Shown in pieces: positions 10,357 to 18,286 of a stretch of DNA of 64,000 bases (within the stretch, counting starts at the first letter, position 1; every line of letters begins with the position of its first letter). The stretch lies in the NCBI RefSeq assembly GCF_027286325.1, contig NZ_CP114588.1:434001-498000 (forward strand), given 5' to 3'. The DNA is from Salinivibrio kushneri (GTDB lineage Bacteria; Pseudomonadota; Gammaproteobacteria; Enterobacterales; Vibrionaceae). The position numbers were made by a program, and so were the translations under genes. The notes beneath the pieces are model-generated. The model searched no databases. It was not told the origin of the DNA and was given only the letters and a program-made list of their open reading frames with translations.

Positions 10357-11241
10357 ATGACTTCTCAGACCGCTTATATTGGCCGTTTTGCCCCTTCCCC
10401 GTCGGGCCCGCTGCACTTTGGCTCATTGGTGGCGGCACTTGGCTCGTATTTAGATGCGCGTGCACACCATGGGCAGTGGCTGGTACGGATTGAAGATATC
10501 GATCCGCCTCGGGAGCAACCGGGAGCAGCCAATGACATTTTGCGCACGCTGGAGGCGTTTGGTTTTGAGTGGGACGGAGAGGTGCGTTATCAAAGCCAGC
10601 ACCTTTCTGATTATCAAGCACAAATAGAGGCTTGGCTTGCATCGGGACAAGCGTATTATTGCACCTGTACGCGTCGGCAAATCAAAGAGGCGGGCGGCGT
10701 CTACCCAGGGTGGTGCCGCGATAAAGACAAAGGCCCTGACGGGGCCGCGGTGAGGCTAAAAAGCCCCATGGAGGTGTTAGCCTTCAATGACCGATTGCAC
10801 GGCACGCTCCACCTGGATGCGCACCTGGCCAACGAAGACTTTATTATTAAGCGGCGTGATGGCTTATATGCATACAATCTGGCGGTGGTATTGGATGATA
10901 TCGACCAAGGCGTGACCGATATTGTGCGTGGGGCGGATTTGATTATGCCGACAGGGCGCCATATTGCGTTGTACCAACAACTCGGCCAACCCGCGCCGCG
11001 TTATTTACATCTTCCTCTGGCTGTCAATGCAGAGGGACACAAGCTTTCTAAGCAAAACCGGGCTCCTGCCATTGATAACCAAGCGCCGCTTCCTGCTTTA
11101 CGCGCAGCGATGACGTTTCTTGGTTTGCATGCAGTGGCCGACACTGAGGTGGCTACGCCCACCCAATTATTAGACCTGGCGGTTAAGCGTTGGTCGTTGG
11201 CACAGATACCGAGAAAAACGGAAGTGACGACAGCATTCTAA
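10357..11241 (+). CDS. gluQ: Glutamyl-Q tRNA(Asp) synthetase
   Basis: 294-aa paralogue of the GluRS catalytic domain that attaches glutamate to queuosine at the tRNA-Asp wobble base. The HIGH-like motif reads HFGS, the KMSKS-like motif KLSKQN, and a zinc site is formed by CTC together with the Cys of YPGWC. There is no anticodon-binding domain, as expected for GluQ rather than full GluRS. It lies between dksA and pcnB, the usual gammaproteobacterial place. Confidence 0.95.
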   Translation: MTSQTAYIGRFAPSPSGPLHFGSLVAALGSYLDARAHHGQWLVRIEDIDPPREQPGAANDILRTLEAFGFEWDGEVRYQSQHLSDYQAQIEAWLASGQAYYCTCTRRQIKEAGGVYPGWCRDKDKGPDGAAVRLKSPMEVLAFNDRLHGTLHLDAHLANEDFIIKRRDGLYAYNLAVVLDDIDQGVTDIVRGADLIMPTGRHIALYQQLGQPAPRYLHLPLAVNAEGHKLSKQNRAPAIDNQAPLPALRAAMTFLGLHAVADTEVATPTQLLDLAVKRWSLAQIPRKTEVTTAF

Positions 11242-11295
11242 AATGGCCCACCCTGATATATTATATGCCGCTGTTTCATGGCCCGAACAATTAAA

Positions 11296-11311
11296 TACGA
11301 GGTGAGCTATC
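11296..11311 (+). promoter_or_regulatory. Ribosome-binding site and AUC start codon of pcnB
   Basis: A Shine-Dalgarno GAGGTGA (11299-11305) is followed by GCT and then ATC at 11309. The in-frame TGA at 11303-11305 rules out any start further upstream. The GTG at 11321 is 18 bases past the core GAGG, too far for normal use. Confidence 0.7.
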
Positions 11312-12709
11312 TTTAATCGAGTGACCAGCTTTTGCCGTAAGGTTCTGAATCGTGATAGTAAAACACGCGCAATTGAGGATCTTAAGTTGGAAGTTATCCC
11401 CCGCAAAGCACATGGCATTTCGCGAAAAGGTATCAGCGAAAATGCGCTGAAAGTGCTTTATCGCCTGCACAAAGCGGGCTTTGAAGCGTACCTCGTTGGT
11501 GGCGGTGTGCGAGACCTTTTGTTGGGGCGTGAACCCAAAGACTTTGATATTGCGACAGACGCAACGCCGGATGAAGTCAAAAAGCTGTTTCGTAACTGTC
11601 GACTCATAGGCCGACGCTTTCGTCTCGCCCATATCTTATTTGGGCGCGATGTGATTGAGGTCGCCACGTTCCGAGGCCACCACGGCAAAGGCGAAAAAGA
11701 TAAGCAAACTGCTCGCTCAGAAGATGGGATGCTATTGCGTGACAATGTATATGGCACCATCGATGAAGACGCGCAGCGCCGTGATTTTACGGTGAACGGG
11801 CTGTATTACAATATCGCCGACTTTTCTATTCGGGATTACGCTGGTGGTCTTGATGATCTCAACAACCGCGTCATCCGCCTGATCGGTGATCCTGAAACGC
11901 GCTACCGTGAAGATCCAGTACGGATGCTACGCGCAGTGCGCTTTGCGGTTAAGCTCGATATGACGATTAACAACGCGACAGCAGCGCCCATTGTCGAGCT
12001 TGCACCGTTATTGCAAGATATCCCAGCCGCTCGAATGTTTGAAGAAAGCTTGAAGTTGTTGCAGTCCGGTCAAGGGTTCGCGACGTATCAAATGTTGCGC
12101 GAGTCCAATTTATTTCAGCAACTCTTCCCAGCGGTGTCAGCGCACTTTACCGAGACACAAACCAGTCAAACAGAGCAAATGCTAGAGCAGGTATTACGCT
12201 CAACCGATAAGCGGGTGGCCAACGAACAGCGCATTAATCCGGCTTTCTTATTTGCCGCCATGCTTTGGTATCCCTTGGTGACACGGGCGGAAGAAATGGC
12301 ATTCGAGAGTGGTTTGAGCTACTACGATGCCTTCATGGTGGCCGCCAGTGATATTGTGGATGAGCAAGTGAAGACCATCGCCATTCCACGGCGCTTCACC
12401 GCCATGATACGTGAAGTATGGCAATTGCAAATGCGTATGACTCGTCGCACTGGTGCGCGTGCGTTTAAAACGCTGGACGAGAAAAAATTCCGTGCGGCAT
12501 TTGATTTGCTTGAGATGCGCGGTGCGGTCGAAGGTGAAGAGACCGAAGCGCTGTGTGCGTGGTGGCGAGACTTTCAGCGTGCGGATCAAAGTGGCCGCCA
12601 AAAAATGGTGCGTGCGATCAATAAAGTTCATAATACGCGTAAACCCAAGTCTCGCCGGCGTAAGGGGCCGCCACGTCGGCGTAAACCGCAGTCAAATTCA
12701 GACGCATGA
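11309..12709 (+). CDS. pcnB: Poly(A) polymerase I, probably started at AUC
   Basis: 466 aa if read from ATC 11309 (E. coli PcnB has 465). It adds 3' poly(A) tails that promote RNA decay and affect plasmid copy number. The nucleotidyltransferase core has GGGVRDLLLG and the catalytic DFD of PKDFDIATDA, then the RNA-binding neck and a basic C-terminal tail. Residues 2-13 (FNRVTSFCRKVL) align with the E. coli start region FTRVANFCRKVL, where the initiator is AUU. The only other possible start, GTG 11321, would lose conserved residues. folK overlaps the stop by 4 bp. Confidence 0.93.
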   Translation: MFNRVTSFCRKVLNRDSKTRAIEDLKLEVIPRKAHGISRKGISENALKVLYRLHKAGFEAYLVGGGVRDLLLGREPKDFDIATDATPDEVKKLFRNCRLIGRRFRLAHILFGRDVIEVATFRGHHGKGEKDKQTARSEDGMLLRDNVYGTIDEDAQRRDFTVNGLYYNIADFSIRDYAGGLDDLNNRVIRLIGDPETRYREDPVRMLRAVRFAVKLDMTINNATAAPIVELAPLLQDIPAARMFEESLKLLQSGQGFATYQMLRESNLFQQLFPAVSAHFTETQTSQTEQMLEQVLRSTDKRVANEQRINPAFLFAAMLWYPLVTRAEEMAFESGLSYYDAFMVAASDIVDEQVKTIAIPRRFTAMIREVWQLQMRMTRRTGARAFKTLDEKKFRAAFDLLEMRGAVEGEETEALCAWWRDFQRADQSGRQKMVRAINKVHNTRKPKSRRRKGPPRRRKPQSNSDA

Positions 12710-13197
12710 ATCGGGTATATATCGCCATTGGCAGCAACCTCGGTGAGCCTGTCGAAAAAGCTAAGCAGGCGATTGCTGCGTTAAAGACACTGCCGCAGAG
12801 TCGCTTTGTGGCAGCATCAGCCCTTTATACCAGCAAACCCATGGGGCCGACTGATCAGCCCGATTATGTTAATGCCGTCGCGGCGCTGGACACTCAGCTT
12901 GACCCTCTGACACTATTAGACGCAACACAAGCCATTGAGCTTGATTATGGCAGGGAACGCAAAGCAGAGCGTTGGGGACCGAGAACCTTGGACCTTGATA
13001 TTCTACTCTATGGCAATCGCGTCATCGACGAGCCGCGACTGACGGTGCCACATTATGGCATGAAAGTGCGTGAGTTCGTGCTTTATCCACTTGCCGACAT
13101 CGCCCCCGACTTGTGCTTGCCAGATGGCAGCACTCTCGCCGCGTGCCTGACGCGCGTTGATCGCAATGGTTTAACCCGTATCAGCGAGCACGCTTAA
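12706..13197 (+). CDS. folK: 6-hydroxymethyl-7,8-dihydropterin pyrophosphokinase
   Basis: 163-aa HPPK of folate synthesis, which transfers pyrophosphate from ATP to hydroxymethyl-dihydropterin. The signature around [16 protein letters not shown] is intact, as is the N-terminal YIAIGSNLG. It is translationally coupled to pcnB through an ATGA overlap and is followed 35 bp later by panB, the common pcnB-folK-panB-panC order. Confidence 0.96.
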   Translation: MNRVYIAIGSNLGEPVEKAKQAIAALKTLPQSRFVAASALYTSKPMGPTDQPDYVNAVAALDTQLDPLTLLDATQAIELDYGRERKAERWGPRTLDLDILLYGNRVIDEPRLTVPHYGMKVREFVLYPLADIAPDLCLPDGSTLAACLTRVDRNGLTRISEHA

Positions 13198-13232
13198 TCG
13201 GTGGGCCCCAGTTTCAGGCTTTGGGAGACACA

Positions 13233-14027
13233 ATGAAAAAAATCACAATTACCGATCTGATCACTTGGAAGCAGCAAGGGCAGAAATTTGCGTCCTTGAC
13301 TGCCTATGATGCGAGCTTTGCTCAATTATTTGAGCAGCAGGATGTACCTGTTTTATTAGTTGGCGATTCGTTAGGCATGGTGTTGCAAGGCAAAAGCGAT
13401 ACCTTGTCAGTATCGGTTGACGAGCTGGCGTATCACACCCGTTGTGTCCGAGCGGGGAGTCCAAATAGTTTATTGATGGCCGATATGCCATTTATGAGCT
13501 GTGCCACCCCTGAGCAAGCCTGTGCCAATGCCGCGGAGTTGATCAAAGCGGGCGCTAATATGGTCAAAATCGAGGGCGGGTCATGGCTGGTTGATGCGGT
13601 GAAAATGCTGACTGAGCGCGCCGTGCCGGTTTGTGCGCATTTGGGCCTCACCCCGCAATCGGTGAATATCTTTGGTGGCTTTAAAGTACAAGGCCGTGAG
13701 GAAGAGAAAGCCGAGCAAATGGTGGCCGATGCGGTCGCGCTAGAGAAGGCCGGTGCACAGATTATCTTACTTGAATGCGTTCCCGCCTCACTGGCTAAAC
13801 GTATTACCGATACGGTGTCTGTGCCGGTGATTGGCATTGGTGCCGGCGGTGACACTGATGGTCAAATTTTGGTCATGCATGATATGCTCGGTGTATCGGC
13901 AAACTACATGCCTAAGTTCTCGAAAAACTACTTGGCAGAGACCGGTGATGCGCGCGCTGCGGTGGCTAAGTATGTGCAAGAAGTGGCGAGTGGCGAATTT
14001 CCCGGTTCCGCCCACACGTTTAAATAG
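13233..14027 (+). CDS. panB: 3-methyl-2-oxobutanoate hydroxymethyltransferase
   Basis: 264-aa ketopantoate hydroxymethyltransferase, first committed step toward pantothenate and coenzyme A. Family stretches [19 protein letters not shown], the metal-ligand region MADMPFMS and [16 protein letters not shown] are present. I start at ATG 13233 (after GGGAGACACA); a TTG at 13221 would add four residues. panC begins 11 bp after the stop. Confidence 0.96.
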   Translation: MKKITITDLITWKQQGQKFASLTAYDASFAQLFEQQDVPVLLVGDSLGMVLQGKSDTLSVSVDELAYHTRCVRAGSPNSLLMADMPFMSCATPEQACANAAELIKAGANMVKIEGGSWLVDAVKMLTERAVPVCAHLGLTPQSVNIFGGFKVQGREEEKAEQMVADAVALEKAGAQIILLECVPASLAKRITDTVSVPVIGIGAGGDTDGQILVMHDMLGVSANYMPKFSKNYLAETGDARAAVAKYVQEVASGEFPGSAHTFK

Positions 14028-14038
14028 AGAGACCGAGT

Positions 14039-14932
14039 ATGCAGGTAATTTCTGAGGTGGCGCCACTGCGCGACCAAGTTGGTCAGTGGCAAAAAGCAGC
14101 TAAGCGCATCGCCTTTGTGCCGACCATGGGGAATCTCCATCAGGGGCACTTAACCTTGGTGCGTAAAGCCCGCGAGCAAGGCGATGTGGTGGTGGTGAGT
14201 ATTTTTGTCAATCCGATGCAATTTGATCGCGCGGACGATTTAGCCAACTACCCGCGTACCTTGGACGATGATCTGGCCAAGTTGCGTGAAGAGGGCGTAG
14301 ACCTGGTGTTTACACCCACGGCCGATACGCTATATCCACATGGGCTGGATGCACACACCACGGTCGAGGTGCCAAGGCTCTCTACCATGTTAGAAGGCGC
14401 CTCCCGCCCCGGCCATTTTCGTGGTGTCGCCACCGTGGTGAGCAAACTCTTTAATTTGGTGCAGCCCACGGTGGCCTGTTTTGGCGAAAAAGACTTTCAG
14501 CAATTGGCGGTGATCCGCAAATTGGTGGCAGATATGGCCATGCCGATTGAGGTTATTGGTGTACCTACCGTGCGTGAAAGCGATGGTTTGGCAATGAGCT
14601 CTCGTAATAACAACCTAACCGTCGATGAGCGTCAACGTGCGCCAGTACTGGCAAAAACCATGCGCTGGATGAGTGCACAAATGCGTAATGGGCGTCGTGA
14701 TCTTGATGATCTAATTGAAGATGCCCATGATCAACTGCGTGCAGCGGGATTACAACCTGACGAATTCTATATTCGTGATGCTACTTCTCTTGCGCACGTG
14801 ACTGAAGACAGCCGGCAAGCCGTCATTTTGGTCGCTGCCTACCTTGGCAATACACGCCTTATTGATAACCTGATGGTGGAGTTGCATCGAGCCGTCGAGA
14901 AAGCGGACAAAGCTGATCCCAGTGGCGACTAA
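14039..14932 (+). CDS. panC: Pantothenate synthetase
   Basis: 297-aa ligase joining pantoate and beta-alanine with [17 protein letters not shown] near residue 30 holds the HIGH-like site, and the FGEKDFQQL and [13 protein letters not shown] stretches form the ATP and pantoate pockets. It ends only 11 bp from the convergent HD-GYP gene, with no hairpin seen between. Confidence 0.96.
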   Translation: MQVISEVAPLRDQVGQWQKAAKRIAFVPTMGNLHQGHLTLVRKAREQGDVVVVSIFVNPMQFDRADDLANYPRTLDDDLAKLREEGVDLVFTPTADTLYPHGLDAHTTVEVPRLSTMLEGASRPGHFRGVATVVSKLFNLVQPTVACFGEKDFQQLAVIRKLVADMAMPIEVIGVPTVRESDGLAMSSRNNNLTVDERQRAPVLAKTMRWMSAQMRNGRRDLDDLIEDAHDQLRAAGLQPDEFYIRDATSLAHVTEDSRQAVILVAAYLGNTRLIDNLMVELHRAVEKADKADPSGD

Positions 14933-14943
14933 TGCGTCGTCGC

Positions 14944-16206
14944 TTAGCCGTCTGCGTCCATAAAGTAGGCAATTCGGGTGCGCGGCTTCAGGTACTCTTT
15001 CACCGCGTCTGGCAATTTAGAGATAGGCACAGCCGTGTCTATCTCTAGCTCACTCTCGCGCATGTCAATGATGGTGGCTTGATCGGAAGGAATATCCGGA
15101 TCATAAATCATCACATTGGGTTTAAGCAGTGCAGAGCTGTTTACCGAAATAATAATGCCGACATCGTCATTCGACAGCTTCACCACCGTCCCCGGCGGAT
15201 ACACGCCCATCATCTTGACAAATAATGCCAGCAGACGTGGGTTGAATTTGGCTTTATTGTCTTTAAAAAGATGGGATAAGGCAGCAAAAGGCATCCGTGC
15301 TGGCGCGCCAAACTGAGGGCGACATAAGCGGTCAAAAAAGTTCACCATACTGACAATTTGTGCCGCTTCGTCGATGTCATCGCCTAATAAGCCTTTGGGG
15401 AAACCACTGCCGTTAGCAAACTCGTGGTGTTGGGCAATGATGGTTTCTACCTCAGGGGTACACTCGTTCATTTCTGATACCAGCTCCGTCCCATAATTAA
15501 CATGTTGACGGTAGTAATTCATCTCCGGCTCCGTCAGTCGCTCCTTTTTTCGCACGATGGCCGACGGCACCTTCTTTGTCCCGATATCATGCAACACCGC
15601 GCCGGTGATCAGCGAGCGAAGCTGGTCATTGTCGTACCCGTTGCTGCGTGCCAACATTAACGCGAGAACGGCCACATTCAGTGAGTGTGCATACATGTCT
15701 TCTGCTAGGCTCGGATCGTCCATCAGATGCAGGGTGACATTCGACTCGCTACCAAAGACCATCATACTATCGACGAGCATGCGGACATCCTCATTCGCTG
15801 CCTGAGGGCGGTTTGCGGCTTTCATATTGATGGCGCGCAATTGAGCCATTGAGCGCTGATAGTGTTTTTGCACTTTTTGGATGCGGATTCGAAAGCGGCG
15901 TTGCTCCTCTATCCGTTGCTGTTTCTCCTGCTCCATCGCCTCTTTTTCGCGGCTGACCGCATTCGGGTCGACTTCATCTGGGTTCTCTTTTTTTTCTGCC
16001 AGTGCAGGTAAGGGAGCCGCCGTACTCTTATCAGGGTAGTAGTAGACAAAGCTTATCGGGAGTGATCGTATTACCTTCGCTTGTCCCTCACTTTCTATTT
16101 GAAAACGATTAAGCATAAACGGATGATCGCGCCACTTTAGCGGGAGTTTTATGTAAAGACCGGCTTGAAGTCGCTCTGTTGAAAGTTTGATGCTATTGGC
16201 TGACAT
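14944..16206 (-). CDS. DUF3391/HD-GYP domain protein, possible cyclic-di-GMP phosphodiesterase
   Basis: 420 aa. An N-terminal DUF3391-like region (about 1-130, with a charged coiled stretch at 80-120) precedes an HD-GYP domain. Metal-ligand residues are visible: H206-D207 in VLHDIG, Lys211, His235 and H260-H261-E262. The defining loop reads NGSGFP (266-270) where active members usually have DGSGYP, so the GYP triad is GFP. Activity against cyclic-di-GMP is plausible because the metal ligands stay. It lies on the same strand as, and downstream of, the tRNA-Phe repeat array. Confidence 0.85.
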   Translation of the reverse strand: MSANSIKLSTERLQAGLYIKLPLKWRDHPFMLNRFQIESEGQAKVIRSLPISFVYYYPDKSTAAPLPALAEKKENPDEVDPNAVSREKEAMEQEKQQRIEEQRRFRIRIQKVQKHYQRSMAQLRAINMKAANRPQAANEDVRMLVDSMMVFGSESNVTLHLMDDPSLAEDMYAHSLNVAVLALMLARSNGYDNDQLRSLITGAVLHDIGTKKVPSAIVRKKERLTEPEMNYYRQHVNYGTELVSEMNECTPEVETIIAQHHEFANGSGFPKGLLGDDIDEAAQIVSMVNFFDRLCRPQFGAPARMPFAALSHLFKDNKAKFNPRLLALFVKMMGVYPPGTVVKLSNDDVGIIISVNSSALLKPNVMIYDPDIPSDQATIIDMRESELEIDTAVPISKLPDAVKEYLKPRTRIAYFMDADG

Positions 16207-16398
16207 GCGTTAATGACACTCGATCCATGAGGTAAAAGACAAGAATGAAACCCCGACAGATTACCATAAATAGGCGCTACTGAGTAAAAAGCCTAATCGC
16301 TATAGCACTGAACGGAAGCCCACTTAAAGCGTAGCAAAAAGTGTTAGAGGGCGGAATATGTTCGCTGTCGCGGCAAGTTGCCGCACCATGTTTGTAGA

Positions 16399-17182
16399 GG
16401 TGCGGCCTGCAAGGTGCGGCCTGCAAGGTCACCGACACGGTGTCGGCATAAAAAAATCCCCACTCGTGTGAGCAGGGATTTTCGTAAACATGGTGCCCGG
16501 AGGCGGAATCGAGCGCGGCCTGCAAGGTCACCGACACGGTGTCGGCATAAAAAAATCCCCACTCGTGTGAGCAGGGATTTTCGTAAACATGGTGCCCGGA
16601 GGCGGAATCGAGCGCGGCCTGCAAGGTCACCGACACGGTGTCGGCATAAAAAATCCCCACTCGTGTGAGCAGGGATTTTCGTAAACATGGTGCCCGGAGG
16701 CGGAATCGAGCGCGGCCTGCAAGGTCACCGACACGGTGTCGGCATAAAAAAATCCCCACTCGTGTGAGCAGGGATTTTCGTAAACATGGTGCCCGGAGGC
16801 GGAATCGAGCGCGGCCTGCAAGGTCACCGACACGGTGTCGGCATAAAAAAATCCCCACTCGTGTGAGCAGGGATTTTCGTAAACATGGTGCCCGGAGGCG
16901 GAATCGAGCGCGGCCTGCAAGGTCACCGACACGGTGTCGGCATAAAAAAATCCCCACTCGTGTGAGCAGGGATTTTCGTAAACATGGTGCCCGGAGGCGG
17001 AATCGAGCGCGGCCTGCAAGGTCACCGACACGGTGTCGGCATAAAAAAATCCCCACTTGTGTGAGCAGGGATTTTCGTAAACATGGTGCCCGGAGGCGGA
17101 ATCGAGCGCGGCCTGCAAGGTCACCGACACGGTGTCGGCATAAAAAAATCCCCACTCGTGTGAGCAGGGATTTTCGTAAACA
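16399..17182 (-). repeat. Tandem 99-bp repeat array downstream of tRNA-Phe
   Basis: Seven complete units (starting at 16491, 16590, 16688, 16787, 16886, 16985 and 17084; one is 98 bp, the rest 99) plus a partial unit at the low-coordinate end. Read along the tRNA strand, each unit holds a rho-independent terminator hairpin, a GCCGACACCGTGTCGGT palindrome, a GC-rich linker, and then a copy of the last 22 bp of the tRNA-Phe gene including CCA. Copies are almost identical: one base change at 17057 and one missing A in the unit ending at 16687. The array ends in a hairpin, GCCGCACC (16380-16387) against GGTGCGGC (16399-16406), and a 14-bp duplication. No coding role is supported. Confidence 0.95.
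17142..17174 (-). terminator. Terminator of tRNA-Phe (first of eight copies)
   Basis: On the minus strand AAAATCCC-TGCTC-ACAC-GAGT-GGGGATTTTTTT begins eight bases after the CCA end. Seven more copies follow at 99-bp steps in the array. Confidence 0.85.
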
Positions 17183-17258
17183 TGGTGCCCGGAGGCGGAA
17201 TCGAACCACCGACACGGGGATTTTCAATCCCCTGCTCTACCGACTGAGCTATCCGGGC
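17183..17258 (-). tRNA. tRNA-Phe (GAA)
   Basis: 76 nt cloverleaf with encoded CCA. Acceptor GCCCGGA pairs with TCCGGGC, anticodon loop TTGAAAA (GAA), T arm GGTTCGATTCC. Its sequence is identical to the copy at 29834-29909. It is followed directly by the 99-bp repeat array. Confidence 0.98.
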
Positions 17259-17269
17259 CAAGGCGACCT

Positions 17270-17298
17270 ATTAAATAGCATTAACCGGCTCGTGTCAA
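17270..17298 (-). promoter_or_regulatory. Sigma-70 promoter of tRNA-Phe
   Basis: On the minus strand TTGACA (17293-17298), a 17-bp spacer and TTTAAT (17270-17275) precede the tRNA by 11 bp. The same layout stands before the tRNA-Phe at 29834. Confidence 0.8.
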
Positions 17299-17561
17299 AG
17301 TATATTTAACTGCTTCATTACATTGAAATAAGTATTATTCCCACGTTTTTAAATTGCTTGTTTTTGTGATCTTACTCATTCTTTTGAATGAATAGAAAGG
17401 AATGCAAAGATGTTGATTTACTTATATTTGGTAAATAGTTGTTTTGTTATCCCTTTGTTTTTCTAGTGATATTTTTACCCTTGCTGGTTTCATAGATCAT
17501 CCATCTATCGATAATCCATCCTGAAAAGTAAGGACTAATACAAGTCGTTCCATTGAATGTT

Positions 17562-17571
17562 GCTACACTTA
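17562..17571 (+). promoter_or_regulatory. Sigma-S-like extended -10 element for the chemosensory operon
   Basis: GCTACACTTA matches the sigma-S preferred -10 form (KCTAYACTTA). No good -35 lies 17 bp upstream, which sigma-S tolerates. The first gene starts about 55 bp downstream. Confidence 0.5.
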
Positions 17572-17625
17572 TTCAACAAGCAAATGAGATGCCTTGTTTT
17601 GACAACAGCTTAGGGCGATTCAGTC

Positions 17626-17883
17626 ATGGTAATAGAACTCGGAGAGTCTCTCGATATCTCCCAGGTACAGCAAATAAAGGCGGATTGGGAGGCGAAAAAG
17701 ACTGACAATCCGTCATGCGTGATAGATGCCAGCCAATTGGGCAGGGTCGATGGTGCAGGGCTTCAATTATTACTGGGGCTGGTACTTTCGTGTGATGACA
17801 TCCAGTGGCAAAACGTTCCAGATTGCCTACACATGTCGGCGCAACATGCCGGAATGACGACTTTATTAAAGCTAAATACTTGA
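17626..17883 (+). CDS. STAS-domain protein, first gene of the chemosensory operon
   Basis: Small cytoplasmic protein of 85 aa made of one STAS fold. The conserved loop, normally D-S/T-A-G, reads V-D-G-A-G-L-Q (Asp42-Gly43), so the usual phospho-acceptor Ser/Thr is missing. STAS proteins of this size often pair with chemotaxis or partner-switch modules. It lies 22 bp before cheY, which suggests a shared transcript. Its partner is not evident. Confidence 0.8.
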   Translation: MVIELGESLDISQVQQIKADWEAKKTDNPSCVIDASQLGRVDGAGLQLLLGLVLSCDDIQWQNVPDCLHMSAQHAGMTTLLKLNT

Positions 17884-17905
17884 TACACGGAGTGGGAGTA
17901 AAAGG

Positions 17906-18265
17906 ATGGCAAATATACTAGCAGCGGATGATTCGGTATCTATTCGGCAAATGGTGAGCCACACGTTAAAAGAGGCGGGTTATCAGGTTGAAACAGCGAA
18001 TGATGGTGCAGATGCACTGCGAAAAGCAAAGTCTAAAAAGTTTGATCTCATCATTTCCGACGTCAACATGCCGGTGATGGATGGTTTTGAGTTTGTTAAA
18101 CAAGTACGAGGCGTACAGCAGTACAAATTTACCCCGATATTGATGCTCACTACCGAAGCGTCCGCTGAGAAAAAATCAGCGGGTAAAGCAGCGGGCGCGA
18201 CAGGATGGATTGTTAAACCATTCAACCCAGATACCTTACTGAAAACACTAAAGCGCGTGCTGTAA
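17906..18265 (+). CDS. cheY: CheY-type single-domain response regulator
   Basis: 119-aa receiver with acidic pair Asp8-Asp9, phospho-acceptor Asp52 (ISDVNMP), a Thr switch in MLTTEAS and the conserved Lys of GWIVKPF. It is expected to take phosphate from the adjacent CheA. In V. cholerae the matching cluster III regulator is not the one that drives the flagellar motor; whether this one binds FliM cannot be told from sequence. Confidence 0.93.
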   Translation: MANILAADDSVSIRQMVSHTLKEAGYQVETANDGADALRKAKSKKFDLIISDVNMPVMDGFEFVKQVRGVQQYKFTPILMLTTEASAEKKSAGKAAGATGWIVKPFNPDTLLKTLKRVL

Positions 18266-18286
18266 GGCGCATCAACGGAGGGTGAT

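Larger units (their letters stand above)
17259..17625. other. AT-rich divergent intergenic region before the chemosensory operon
   Basis: This 367-bp stretch carries the tRNA-Phe promoter leftward and the putative chemosensory operon promoter rightward. It is clearly more AT-rich than its neighbours. No reading frame or RNA gene was recognised in it. Confidence 0.7.

Noticed and set aside
16399..17182. CRISPR array
   Set aside because: The whole 99-bp unit is repeated with no variable spacers, the unit contains tRNA and terminator sequence, and no cas genes are near.
16491..17182. tRNA pseudogenes or a row of integrated-element attachment sites
   Set aside because: Only the last 22 bp of tRNA-Phe are repeated, so no cloverleaf can form. 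No integrase or cargo lies between copies; att-site scars remain possible as an origin but are not shown.
16277..17227. 316-codon minus-strand frame covering the 99-bp repeat array
   Set aside because: It runs through terminators and into the tRNA gene. The frame is open only because the unit length is a multiple of three and the unit has no stop in that frame.
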